Shown: positions 1-8,339 of the stretch, in pieces | Position numbering within the stretch: position 1 is the stretch's first letter | Layout of the letters: each line of letters starts with the position of its first letter | Source of the DNA: Verrucosispora sp. WMMD573 | GTDB lineage: Bacteria > Actinomycetota > Actinomycetes > Mycobacteriales > Micromonosporaceae | Direction: 5' to 3' | Length of the DNA stretch: 64,000 nt | Assembly (NCBI RefSeq): GCF_027497175.1 | Contig: NZ_CP114901.1 | Coordinates: 5,394,001-5,458,000, forward strand | The notes under the pieces: generated by a model | Told to the model about the DNA's origin: nothing | Database searches by the model: none | What the model saw: the letters and a program-made list of their open reading frames with translations, nothing else | Program-made: the position numbers and the translations under genes

Positions 1-1046
1 TCGGCGCCCTCGGTGCCGATGGCCGTGATGGTCCGCGACTCCAGGCGGTCGCCGCCGTCTCCGTTGTCGATGTTGACCGTGCCACCCACGTGATAGCCGG
101 TCACCGCGCTCACCTTGACGTTCGTCGCGCCGACCGGCACATCGGCCGCCAGGGACCCGTCACCCTTGAGCTGGCTCTGCCACCACGAGTACGGCGAGGT
201 CCGCCCGACCTCCGGGTTGGTGACGCTGCGGCGTACGTAGGCCGTGCCGTTGCCGAGTTCCACCCCGACGGTGTTGCTCCCCCGTCGCACGATCCGGGTG
301 AGGTCGTAGACGCGGTACTCGCTGGAGAGCTGATAGTTGGAGTTACCCGGTGCCAGCACCTCGTCGGTCAGCTTCCTGCCGTTGACCGTGGCGTGGTGCA
401 GGCCGACGCCGGACAGGTACAGCTTCGCGTCGCTGACCTTCCTGCCTCGGGGCACCTCGAACGCGCGAGCGAAGATCGGCAACGGTTGATTCTCGGTGCG
501 GTCGGGGTACTCGATCCAGCGCGCGTCCCCCCAGTCGGCCCGGTCGAGCAGCCCCATCGACCAGGAGGCGGGCTCGGACCACTGGGACACCCGCCGGTCG
601 GCGTCCCACACACGTACCCGCCAGACGACGGTGTCCCGCGAGCGCAGCGACTTGCCGAACACCACGCGCTGCGCGGAGCTGCTCACCTTGCCCGACGTCC
701 ACATCAGCCGGCCCGCCCGGAGCCTGCTCTCGCTCTCGGCCGCCTGCACCTCGTAGGCGGTCTGCCGGTCACCCGGGCAGGCGACGCGGGCGTTCGGCCG
801 GTGGCATGGGTGCGCCTTGGCACGCGGCGTCTCGACGAACTGCCAGCTCAGCGTCGGACGACGATTGCCGATGTCCAACGGCGAGTCGTAACGACCGTCG
901 ATGGCAAGGTCGCGGACCTGCACGTTGCCCGGCTTACCCTTGGCAACGCCGACCCCGGAGGCAGCGGTGACGAACGGCGGCGCGGCCAGTACGAGCGCCA
1001 GCCCAGCGCCGATGAGTGCGGTAGCTGTGTGCTTTGTGGAGGGCAC
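1..1046 (-). CDS. Secreted GH78 alpha-L-rhamnosidase, N-terminal part (cut by window edge)
   Basis: The frame is open to base 1, so only about 348 N-terminal residues are present. It starts at a GTG preceded by GGGAG seven bases upstream, and begins with a Sec signal peptide (a Lys near the N-terminus, then a long Ala/Leu/Val stretch ending near residue 30). The mature part has the N-terminal beta-domains of large actinobacterial rhamnosidases: a PTLSWQF segment, YEVQAAES, a VVWRVRVWD strand and a VGLHHATVNGRKL segment like the Bac_rhamnosid_N domain. The catalytic (alpha/alpha)6 barrel lies outside the window. The enzyme would release L-rhamnose from plant glycosides outside the cell. A TGAATCGTTTCA operator lies about 125 bases upstream. 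GH78 assignment rests on N-terminal domains only. Confidence 0.8.
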   Translation of the reverse strand, partial: MPSTKHTATALIGAGLALVLAAPPFVTAASGVGVAKGKPGNVQVRDLAIDGRYDSPLDIGNRRPTLSWQFVETPRAKAHPCHRPNARVACPGDRQTAYEVQAAESESRLRAGRLMWTSGKVSSSAQRVVFGKSLRSRDTVVWRVRVWDADRRVSQWSEPASWSMGLLDRADWGDARWIEYPDRTENQPLPIFARAFEVPRGRKVSDAKLYLSGVGLHHATVNGRKLTDEVLAPGNSNYQLSSEYRVYDLTRIVRRGSNTVGVELGNGTAYVRRSVTNPEVGRTSPYSWWQSQLKGDGSLAADVPVGATNVKVSAVTGYHVGGTVNIDNGDGGDRLESRTITAIGTEGA

Positions 1047-1171
1047 CTGTTCTCCCTTCGCGTGGTGCCAAAGACCGGAAGCCATCGGGTCGCCCGGAGT
1101 GCGACTCCCTCCGCTTCGGAACGTGCCAAAGGAGAGAGTTACCGATGAGTCGCGATGGCCAGGCCAAAGGT

Positions 1172-1183
1172 TGAATCGTTTCA
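1172..1183. promoter_or_regulatory. LacI-type operator TGAATCGTTTCA
   Basis: A 12-bp near-palindrome identical to the rhamnose-regulon operators elsewhere in this window except for one central base. It lies in the 332-bp gap upstream of the truncated GH78 gene and downstream of lutC. I see no clear -35/-10 pair and no strong terminator hairpin in the rest of this gap. Confidence 0.7.
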
Positions 1184-1378
1184 TCGATCTAGCTGCCCCG
1201 AGCCTCGCCGAGCCGCAATGGCAAGGCAATAGACCGGAAACAAGTTGGCCGCCTCCGGCCGACTGCGCGTCTCGACGGTGAGCGTCGAGCATCTGGCCAC
1301 AGAGGGCTACCAATGCCTCCCGCCGTCGTTGGATCGGGCGGGGTGCCGTCGCCGATCGTCAGCCGGTGCTGGGTGAAC

Positions 1379-1975
1379 TCAGGGCAGCAGGATGATGTGC
1401 AGGGTGCGGGGGCCGTGGACGCCTTCGACGCGGTTGAGTTCGATGTCGCTGGTGGCGGAAGGGCCGCTGATCCAGGTCAGGGGTCGGTGCGGGGTGAGGC
1501 GGGTGAGTGCCTGGGGCACGCCGGCGACGACCTGTGCGGTGCGGATCACGCAGATGTGCAGGTCCGGCAGCAGACTCAGCACGCGGCGCCCCTGGTCGGG
1601 CGAGCCGTCGAGGACGACGGTGCCGGTGTCGGCGATGGCCACGGCGGCGGCGGTGATCACGCCGTCGGCGGCGGCGATCGCGGCGTTGTCGAGGTCGTCG
1701 TCGGGCAGGGCGGTCACGGTCGCCGGTAGCCAGGCCGGCGGCAGCCCCAGTGGCACGACGACGCTCGCGGCGCTCGGCAGGATGCCGGCGATGGTGTCGG
1801 CGACGGCCGGTTCGGCGACCCGGTGCACGTGGGCGCGGTAGTCGGTCAGCCGGTCGACCAGCCGGTCGAGGTCGACCGGGCCGTCGCGTCGATAGTCGCG
1901 TGGCGCCTCGACCGGTGTCGGCGCGGGGTCGACGGCGGCGCGGAGCCGAGCGAGGATGGTCTCCCGGGCGGTCAC
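1379..1975 (-). CDS. lutC: L-lactate utilisation protein LutC
   Basis: A 198-residue LUD-domain protein, the small subunit of the LutABC iron-sulfur L-lactate dehydrogenase complex that oxidises L-lactate to pyruvate. The GTG start overlaps the lutB stop as GTGA, so it is translationally coupled. The recognisable LUD features are the DGVITAAAVAIADTGTVVL stretch near the middle and the ISGPSATSDIELNRVEGVHGP segment near the C-terminus. It is the last gene of the rhaE-rhaK-lutABC run, which explains its role: the aldolase/dehydrogenase of this operon yields L-lactate from rhamnose, and LutABC removes it. Confidence 0.9.
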   Translation of the reverse strand: MTARETILARLRAAVDPAPTPVEAPRDYRRDGPVDLDRLVDRLTDYRAHVHRVAEPAVADTIAGILPSAASVVVPLGLPPAWLPATVTALPDDDLDNAAIAAADGVITAAAVAIADTGTVVLDGSPDQGRRVLSLLPDLHICVIRTAQVVAGVPQALTRLTPHRPLTWISGPSATSDIELNRVEGVHGPRTLHIILLP

Positions 1976-3402
1976 CGCTGCGCCCACCACTGCCGGAAGG
2001 TCTGCGCCGGCACCTCGGGCAGGTCACGACTGGCGGTCCAGCCGGACAACGGCGGTGGCAGGCCCCGACCACGCCGGCCGGTCAGCCGGCTCAGCCGGGT
2101 CGCGCGCTGCGCCGCCGCGTACAGGGCCGGGTGGTCCATGGCGTACGCGGCGGCGGCCATCGCCGTCGACTCACTGCGCGGATGGGGCGCCTGGTCGCGC
2201 AGGTGCACCAACAACTCCGGGATGTTGATTTTCACGGGGCAGGCGTCGTAACAGGCCCCACAGAGCGATGACGCGTACGGCAGCGACGCGTTGTCGGCAA
2301 CCCCCGTCAACTGCGGCGACAGCACCGCACCGATCGGACCCGGATACACCGACCCGTACGCGTGCCCACCCGTACGCTCGTACACCGGGCACACGTTCAG
2401 GCACGCCGAGCAGCGGATACAGTGCAACGCCTGCCGGCCCACCTCGTCGGCGAGCACCGCGCTGCGACCGTTGTCCAGCAGCACCAGATGAAACTCCTGC
2501 GGCCCGTCACCCGGTGTCACCCCGGTCCACAGCGACGTGTACGGGTTCATCCGCTCACCGGTCGAGGCCCGAGGCAGCAGTTGCAGAAACACCTCCAGGT
2601 CCCGCCAGGTCGGCACCACCTTCTCCACACCCATCACCGTGATCAACGTACGCGGCAGGGTCAGACACATCCGTCCGTTGCCCTCGGACTCCACCACCGC
2701 CAACGTGCCCGTCTGCGCCACCGCGAAGTTCGCGCCGGACACCGCCACCGGCGTGGACAGGAACGTCTGCCGCAGAAACCGACGCGCCGCCGCCGCGAGG
2801 ACCGCCGGCTCGTCGGTCAATCCCGGATCCACCCCCGGCATCGCCCGCAGGAAGATCTCCCGGATCTCGGCCCGGTTACGGTGGATCGCCGGCACCAGAA
2901 TGTGACTCGGCCGATCCTCACCCAACTGCACGATCAGCTCAGCCAGATCCGTCTCCACCGGCGCGATCCCGGCCGCTTCGAGAGCCTCGTTGAGACCGAT
3001 CTCCTGCGTCACCATCGATTTGACCTTGATCACCCGGTCACTGCCGGTGCCCCGCACCAGGTCGACGACGATCCGGTTGGCGTCGTTGGCGTCGGCGGCC
3101 CAGTGCACCACTCCCCCGGCCTCGCTCACCCGATCCTCCAACTGCTCCAGCAGCTCCGGCAACCGGGCCAACACGTCGGCCTTGATCGCCGAGCCGGCCG
3201 CGCGCAACTGCTCCCAGTCCGGCACTTCGGCGATCACACCAGCCGACTTCGCTCGGATCGTGGCCGTGGCATGCCCGAGATTGCGGCGCAACTGCGCATC
3301 GCCCAGCGCTCGCCGGGCAGCCTCCGGAAAGGTTTCCGCGCCACGCAACTGCCCGACACCGGCGGGCGCGGTCGCCGGCATGCCGAGAAACGTCCGCCTC
3401 AC
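1972..3402 (-). CDS. lutB: Iron-sulfur lactate utilisation protein LutB
   Basis: A 476-residue subunit of the LutABC complex. The N-terminal two thirds is a LUD domain. The C-terminal part carries two ferredoxin-like cysteine clusters, CIRCSACLNVCPVY and CGACYDACPVKINIP, each able to hold a 4Fe-4S centre. The GTG start overlaps the lutA stop (GTGA). Order lutA-lutB-lutC is the usual one. The complex passes electrons from L-lactate toward the respiratory chain at the membrane, as known for the Bacillus homologues. Confidence 0.95.
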   Translation of the reverse strand: MRRTFLGMPATAPAGVGQLRGAETFPEAARRALGDAQLRRNLGHATATIRAKSAGVIAEVPDWEQLRAAGSAIKADVLARLPELLEQLEDRVSEAGGVVHWAADANDANRIVVDLVRGTGSDRVIKVKSMVTQEIGLNEALEAAGIAPVETDLAELIVQLGEDRPSHILVPAIHRNRAEIREIFLRAMPGVDPGLTDEPAVLAAAARRFLRQTFLSTPVAVSGANFAVAQTGTLAVVESEGNGRMCLTLPRTLITVMGVEKVVPTWRDLEVFLQLLPRASTGERMNPYTSLWTGVTPGDGPQEFHLVLLDNGRSAVLADEVGRQALHCIRCSACLNVCPVYERTGGHAYGSVYPGPIGAVLSPQLTGVADNASLPYASSLCGACYDACPVKINIPELLVHLRDQAPHPRSESTAMAAAAYAMDHPALYAAAQRATRLSRLTGRRGRGLPPPLSGWTASRDLPEVPAQTFRQWWAQR

Positions 3403-4172
3403 GACCCCACCGCCAACCCGTCCCGCCGGCCTGCGACGACATCGGACTCGGTCGAGGCCAGAATCTCGGCCAGATGCACCGTCCGCACCCCGGCATCCAG
3501 CCGGGACAACCCACCACCGATGTGCATCAGGCACGACGCGTCCCCCGCCGTGCAGACCTCCGCACCCGTGGACACCACATGCCGCACCTTGTCCACCAAC
3601 ATCGCCGTCGACGTGTCCGCGTTCTTCACCGCGAACGTCCCCCCGAAGCCGCAACACTGCTCCGCCGCCGGCAACTCCACCAGGTCGAGCCCCCGCACCT
3701 CGCGCAGCAGCCGCACCGGCCGATCGACCACCCGCAGCATCCGCAGCGAGTGACACGTCGGGTGATACGTGACCCGGTGCGGGAAGAACGCCCCCACATC
3801 GGTCACCCCCAACACATCCACCAGCAGCTCGGACAGCTCGTACGTCCGCCCCGCCACCGACTCGGCCCGCGACGCCAGCCGTTCGTCACCGGCCCGCCGC
3901 GCCACCATCGCGTGCTGATGCCGCACCGACCCGACACACGACCCCGACGGCGCCACGATCACGTCATACGGATCGAAGGTCCGCACATGCCGACGCACCA
4001 ACGGCACCGCCTGCGCCTGGTAGCCGGTGTTGACGTGCATCTGCCCACAACACGTCTGCCCCGACGGAAACACCACCTCATGACCCAACCGCTCCAGCAG
4101 GCGCACCGTCGCCTTCGCCGCCTCGGGAAACAGGGTGTCCGCCAGACACGTCACGAACAGAGCGATCCGCAC
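3399..4172 (-). CDS. lutA: Lactate utilisation protein LutA (CCG-domain)
   Basis: A 257-residue protein with two cysteine-rich CCG motifs typical of LutA/GlcF/HdrB subunits: GQTCCGQMH near residue 39 and EQCCGFGGTF near residue 170. It begins at a GTG with a strong GGAGG seven bases upstream, one base after the rhamnulokinase stop codon. It forms the LutABC complex with the two genes downstream and completes the route from L-rhamnose to pyruvate. Confidence 0.95.
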   Translation of the reverse strand: MRIALFVTCLADTLFPEAAKATVRLLERLGHEVVFPSGQTCCGQMHVNTGYQAQAVPLVRRHVRTFDPYDVIVAPSGSCVGSVRHQHAMVARRAGDERLASRAESVAGRTYELSELLVDVLGVTDVGAFFPHRVTYHPTCHSLRMLRVVDRPVRLLREVRGLDLVELPAAEQCCGFGGTFAVKNADTSTAMLVDKVRHVVSTGAEVCTAGDASCLMHIGGGLSRLDAGVRTVHLAEILASTESDVVAGRRDGLAVGS

Positions 4173-4173
4173 G

Positions 4174-5820
4174 TCACACCTCCAACCGTCGCTCGCCGGC
4201 CCGCGCCGCCACGGACCCATCGCCCGGCTCGTAGCGCACGATCCGCTGAGTCTGCCGCACCAGCCGCCGCAACGCAGCAAGGTCACCACCGACCACACCG
4301 GCCGTCCGGGCCTGCACCAGCAGGTTGCCGATCGCGGTCGCCTCCACCGGCCCGGCCAGCACCGGTAGCCCGCAGGCGTCGGCGGTGAGCTGGCAGAGCA
4401 GAGTGTTGCGGGCTCCCCCGCCCACGATGTGCACCGCGTCGACGTGCCGGCCGGACAGCTCCTGCACCTGACGGACCGCCCGTCGGTGGGCCAACGCCAG
4501 GCTGTCGATGACGCAGCGGACGACGGCGGCCGGCGACTGCGGCACCGGCTGGCCGGCGAGTCGACACGCCTCGACGATCCGGGCCGGCATGTCGCCCGGG
4601 GGCAGGAACGTCGGTGCGTCGATGTCGACCACGCTGCGGAACGCCGGTTCGGTGGCGGCGGCGGCCAACAGGTCGCTCAGGTCCGGATTTCCCCAGGTCC
4701 GCAGCGACTCCTGCAACGGCCACAGTCCCATGACGTTGCGCAGGTAGCGGCTGGTGCCGTCGACGCCGCGCTCGTTGGTGAAATTCGCGTGGCGGCTGGC
4801 CTCGGTGAGCACCGGCCGGTGCAGTTCCACCCCGACGAGGGACCAGGTCCCGCAGGAGATGTAGGCGAAGTGTTCGCCGTCGGCGGGCACCGCGACGACG
4901 GCCGAGGCGGTGTCGTGGGAGCCGACCGCGATCACCTCCGCCGTCGCGTGCAGATCCAACTCGGGCAGCGTCGGCCCGATCTCGGTGCCCGGCTCGCGCA
5001 GCGGTGGGAACAGGTGCGTGGGTATGCCGACGTCGGTGATCAGGTCGTGCGCCCAGGTGCCCGTGTGCACGTCGTAGAGCTGGGTGGTGGAGGCGTTGGT
5101 GACCTCGGCACCGAGCTGCCCGGTGAGCCAGTAGGCGATCAGATCCGGGATCATGAGCAGCCGGTGGGCGGTGGCGAGTTGTGGCGTGGGGGCGGCTGCC
5201 GCGAGCTGGTACAGGGTGTTGAACGGCAACTGCTGGAGCCCGGTGGTGGCGTAGAGACGTTCGGCACCGAGCCGCCGGGTCACCTGCTCCAGGACGCCCT
5301 CGGTACGGGTGTCCCGGTAGTGCACGGGGTTGCCGAGCAACGCGCCGGTGGAGTCCAGCAGGCCGTAGTCGACCGCCCAGGAGTCCACGCCGACGCTGGT
5401 GACCGGGCCGGTCGTCCGGAGCCCGGCCAGCACCTCGCGGAACAGGCTCAGGATGTCCCAGTGCAGGGTGCCGCCGACGCGTACCGGCTCGTTGGCGAAC
5501 CGGTGCGTCACGGTCAGCCGCAGAGTGTCCCGGCCGACCTGCCCAAGCACCACCCGACCACTGGACGCGCCCAGGTCGACGGCCGCCGCACTGGCCTCGC
5601 CGCCGCCACGCCGAGTGAGCGGAACTACGCCACGGCCGAGGTCGGTCCGAGGGTGTGACGCGGGCCGGGACGGCGGTCGCGGGTCGGATTCCGGTCCAGT
5701 TCCGGTCTGCGGCTCGGACGATGGTCCGGCTCCGGGCCGCGGCCCGGACGACGGTTCGGCCTCGGTCAACGGCCCGGACCCTGGTTCGGGCCCGGGTGCC
5801 GGATCGGAGTGCGGCGGCAT
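4174..5820 (-). CDS. rhaB: Rhamnulokinase with an unusual Pro/Gly/Ser-rich N-terminal extension
   Basis: A FGGY-family sugar kinase phosphorylating L-rhamnulose at O1. The kinase fold begins near residue 78 with the phosphate loop DLGASSGRV, followed by the GVDSWAVDYGLL segment and the C-terminal ATP-site VGGGARNTLLCQLTADACGLPV. At 548 residues it is about 60 longer than usual because of an N-terminal tail rich in Pro, Gly, Ser and Glu that includes a 10-residue repeat. The ATG chosen lies six bases after the upstream aldolase stop with GTGAGG before it. A later start near the GRGVVPL segment is possible and would remove the tail. The gene sits between the aldolase and lutA in one operon. Confidence 0.92.
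   Translation of the reverse strand: MPPHSDPAPGPEPGSGPLTEAEPSSGPRPGAGPSSEPQTGTGPESDPRPPSRPASHPRTDLGRGVVPLTRRGGGEASAAAVDLGASSGRVVLGQVGRDTLRLTVTHRFANEPVRVGGTLHWDILSLFREVLAGLRTTGPVTSVGVDSWAVDYGLLDSTGALLGNPVHYRDTRTEGVLEQVTRRLGAERLYATTGLQQLPFNTLYQLAAAAPTPQLATAHRLLMIPDLIAYWLTGQLGAEVTNASTTQLYDVHTGTWAHDLITDVGIPTHLFPPLREPGTEIGPTLPELDLHATAEVIAVGSHDTASAVVAVPADGEHFAYISCGTWSLVGVELHRPVLTEASRHANFTNERGVDGTSRYLRNVMGLWPLQESLRTWGNPDLSDLLAAAATEPAFRSVVDIDAPTFLPPGDMPARIVEACRLAGQPVPQSPAAVVRCVIDSLALAHRRAVRQVQELSGRHVDAVHIVGGGARNTLLCQLTADACGLPVLAGPVEATAIGNLLVQARTAGVVGGDLAALRRLVRQTQRIVRYEPGDGSVAARAGERRLEV
5695..5754. repeat. Imperfect 30-bp tandem repeat in the rhamnulokinase N-terminus
   Basis: Two adjacent 30-bp units encode PSSGPRPGAG and PSSEPQTGTG. 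The surrounding sequence (about 5665-5815) is similarly Pro/Gly/Ser/Glu rich with a looser period. Such GC-rich repeats can change length by slippage. Confidence 0.6.
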
Positions 5821-5825
5821 CGGCC

Positions 5826-7856
5826 TCACCGCAGGAACGCGGCGGCGACGCCGGCATCGACCGGAATGTGCAGGCCGGTGGTGTGCGACAGGTCGCCGGC
5901 GGTGAGGGCGAAGACCGCGTTGGCGATGTGCTCCGGCAGGACCTCCCGCTTGAGCAGGGTGCGTTGGGCGTAGAACTCGCCGAGTTTCTCCTCCGGCACC
6001 CCGTACACGGCCGCCCGGTCGGCGCCCCAACCACCGGCGAAGATGCCGGAGCCCCGGACCACCCCGTCGGGGTTGATGCCATTGACCCGCACGCCGTGCG
6101 CGCCCAGTTCGGCGGCGAGCAGCCGCACCTGGTGGGCCTGGTCGGCCTTTGCCGCGCCGTACGCGACGTTGTTCGGGCCGGCGAACACGGCGTTCTTGCT
6201 GGCGATGTAGACGATGTCGCCACCCATGCCCTGCGCCACCAGCAGCCGGGCGGTCTCCCGGGAGATCAGGAACGAGCCCTTGGCCATCACGTCGTGTTGC
6301 AGGTCCCAGTCCCGGGCGGTGGTGTCCAGCAGTGACTTCGACAGCGACAGTCCGGCATTGTTGACCACCAGGTCCACCCCGCCGAAGGCCAGCGCCGCGG
6401 CCCGCACCGCGGCAGCGACTTGCTCCTCGTCGGTGACGTCGAGCGGTACGGCGACCGCGACGTCCGTACCGCCGATCTCGGCCGCGACGGTCTCGGCGGC
6501 GCCTGCGTCCCGGTCGGTGACCACGACGCAGGCGCCCTCGGCTGCGAGCCGATGAGCGATGGCCCGGCCGATGCCCGAGCCGCCGCCGGTGACCAGCGCG
6601 ATCCGGGTGGCCAGGCACTTCGGCTTCGGCATCCGCTGGAGCTTGGCCTCCTCCAGCGCCCAGTACTCGATGCGGAACTTCTCCGCCTCGTCGATCGGGG
6701 CGTATGTCGAAACCGCCTCGGCGCCCCGCATCACGTTTATCGCGTTGACATAGAACTCCCCGGCGACCCGGGCGGTCTGCTTGTTGGCACCGAAGCTGAA
6801 CATGCCGACGCCCGGCACCAAGACGACTGCCGGATCGGCACCGCGCATCGGTGGGCTGTCCGGGCCGGCATGCCGCTCGTAGTACGCCCGGTAGTCCGCA
6901 CGGTAGGCGGCGTGCAGCTCTTTCAGGCGCGCGACGGTCTCCGCCAGCCCGGCGGTGGGTGGCAGGTCGAGCACCATCGGCCGGACCTTGGTTCGTAGGA
7001 AGTGGTCCGGGCAGGAGGTGCCCCGCGCGGCCAACTCGGGCATCCGCTCCCGGCCGACGAAGTCGAGCACCACGTCGCTGTCGGTGTAGTGACCGACCTG
7101 CGCCCGGTCGGTCGAGACCAGACCGCGAAGCACCGGAAAGAGCGCCGCCGCCCGGTCCCGACGCTGCTGTTCGGGGAGGGTCGGGTGGGTCACGGCACCG
7201 AACGGCTCGGGCCGGCCGTGTTCGGCGATGTACCGTGCGGCGGTGGCGATGATCTCGCGGGAGTTGGCCTCGCACTCGTCGCTGGTGTCACCCCAGGCGG
7301 TGATGCCGTGTCCGCCGAGGATGACGCCGATCGCCTGCGGGTTCGCCCGACGCGCCGCGGCGATGTCGAGACCGAGTTGGAAACCGGGCCGACGCCAGGG
7401 CACCCAGAGCACCCGCTCGCCGAATATCGTGGCGGTCAGGGCGGGGCCGTCGGCGGCGGTGGCAATGGCGATTCCGGAGTCGGGATGCAGGTGGTCGACG
7501 TGCGGCGCGTCGACCAGCCCGTGCATGGCGGTGTCGATCGACGGTGCCGATCCACCCCGTCCGTGCAGGCAGTAGTCGAACGCGGCGACCATCTCGTCCT
7601 CGCGCTCCACCCCCGGGTAGACGTCGACAAGCGACCGGAGCCGATCCAGCCGGAGCACCGCCAGCCCGCGCTCGGTGAGCGTGCCGAGGTCGCCGCCGGA
7701 ACCCTTGACCCAGAGCAGGTCGGTGGGCTCGCCGGTCACCGGATCGGTCTCCACCCCCTTGGCAGAGGTGTTGCCGCCGGCGTAATTGGTGTTCGCCGGA
7801 TCGGCGCCGAGCCGGTTGCTGCGGGCGAGCAGGTCATCCACCGCGGGATTCGTCAT
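5826..7856 (-). CDS. rhaE: Bifunctional rhamnulose-1-phosphate aldolase / L-lactaldehyde dehydrogenase
   Basis: A 676-residue fusion. Residues about 1-400 are a class II aldolase with zinc ligands in the HVDHLHPDSGIA and GGHGITAWG segments. Residues about 415-676 are a short-chain dehydrogenase with the cofactor loop TGGGSGIGRA, the NNAG motif and the active-site tyrosine in YGAAKADQ. It splits L-rhamnulose-1-phosphate to DHAP and L-lactaldehyde and oxidises the aldehyde to L-lactate (the RhaEW/RhaDA type). The ATG at 7856 has AAGGAA upstream. The gene has its own promoter and LacI operator and heads the unit rhaE-rhaB-lutABC. Confidence 0.95.
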   Translation of the reverse strand: MTNPAVDDLLARSNRLGADPANTNYAGGNTSAKGVETDPVTGEPTDLLWVKGSGGDLGTLTERGLAVLRLDRLRSLVDVYPGVEREDEMVAAFDYCLHGRGGSAPSIDTAMHGLVDAPHVDHLHPDSGIAIATAADGPALTATIFGERVLWVPWRRPGFQLGLDIAAARRANPQAIGVILGGHGITAWGDTSDECEANSREIIATAARYIAEHGRPEPFGAVTHPTLPEQQRRDRAAALFPVLRGLVSTDRAQVGHYTDSDVVLDFVGRERMPELAARGTSCPDHFLRTKVRPMVLDLPPTAGLAETVARLKELHAAYRADYRAYYERHAGPDSPPMRGADPAVVLVPGVGMFSFGANKQTARVAGEFYVNAINVMRGAEAVSTYAPIDEAEKFRIEYWALEEAKLQRMPKPKCLATRIALVTGGGSGIGRAIAHRLAAEGACVVVTDRDAGAAETVAAEIGGTDVAVAVPLDVTDEEQVAAAVRAAALAFGGVDLVVNNAGLSLSKSLLDTTARDWDLQHDVMAKGSFLISRETARLLVAQGMGGDIVYIASKNAVFAGPNNVAYGAAKADQAHQVRLLAAELGAHGVRVNGINPDGVVRGSGIFAGGWGADRAAVYGVPEEKLGEFYAQRTLLKREVLPEHIANAVFALTAGDLSHTTGLHIPVDAGVAAAFLR

Positions 7857-7945
7857 GGCTTCCTTCACTCTTTTCGGGTGCGCGCGGGGCGCGCGTCGTA
7901 CTGGTCCGACGGCCCCACGGGTGTCGACGGTGGGCAGTCAGGACA

Positions 7946-8001
7946 TGAAACGTTTCACCTCGGCGTCCCTGAGATTACGAGGGCATCTTCGCTGCCGTCA
8001 A
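7946..8001 (-). promoter_or_regulatory. rhaE promoter with LacI operator
   Basis: On the minus strand TTGACG (7996-8001) and TAATCT (7972-7977) are separated by 18 bp. The perfect palindrome TGAAACGTTTCA lies at 7946-7957, 14 bp downstream of the -10, where a bound repressor would block initiation. The same layout recurs at other units of this regulon. Confidence 0.7.
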
Positions 8002-8014
8002 GCTACGGACCAGG

Positions 8015-8236
8015 TCACACCAGCCCACGCCGGGCGGCCCAGACCACGGCCTCGATCGACGTGGCCACGTCCAGCCGCTCACAGATCACCCGTACCCGGC
8101 GCCGGACGCTGCGCTCGGACAGGTGCAGTTCGGCGGCCACGCTCGCGGTGAGCCGGCCCTCAGCAAGCAGCGCGAGGATGGCCAGTTCGTCCTCGGTCAA
8201 CGTCGCCGGCCCGGCGTCCTGCGGTTCGGTCACCAC
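8015..8236 (-). CDS. Small LuxR-type helix-turn-helix protein
   Basis: A 73-residue protein that is almost only a GerE/LuxR DNA-binding domain: TLTEDELAILALLAEG, VAAELHLSERSVRRRV and a final helix ending AARRGLV. It has no receiver or ligand domain. The start is one of two tandem GTG codons at 8236 with AAAGGA seven bases upstream. It lies between rhaI and rhaE, co-oriented with both, so it probably modulates rhamnose genes alongside the LacI repressor; that role is inferred from position only. Confidence 0.75.
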   Translation of the reverse strand: MVTEPQDAGPATLTEDELAILALLAEGRLTASVAAELHLSERSVRRRVRVICERLDVATSIEAVVWAARRGLV

Positions 8237-8339
8237 CTGGCAGTCCTTTCGTCGGGGGTAACGAAGGGATGCGGCTGCGATACCGGCGGGCCGGTGCACC
8301 GACCCACGCTCAGCGAGCGGTACGGATCGTCAGTGCAGG

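Noticed and set aside
90-1148. Long plus-strand frame opposite the truncated rhamnosidase
   Set aside because: It is a GC-skew shadow of the minus-strand gene, which has a signal peptide, a ribosome site and GH78 domain features. The same applies to most long opposite-strand frames in the window.
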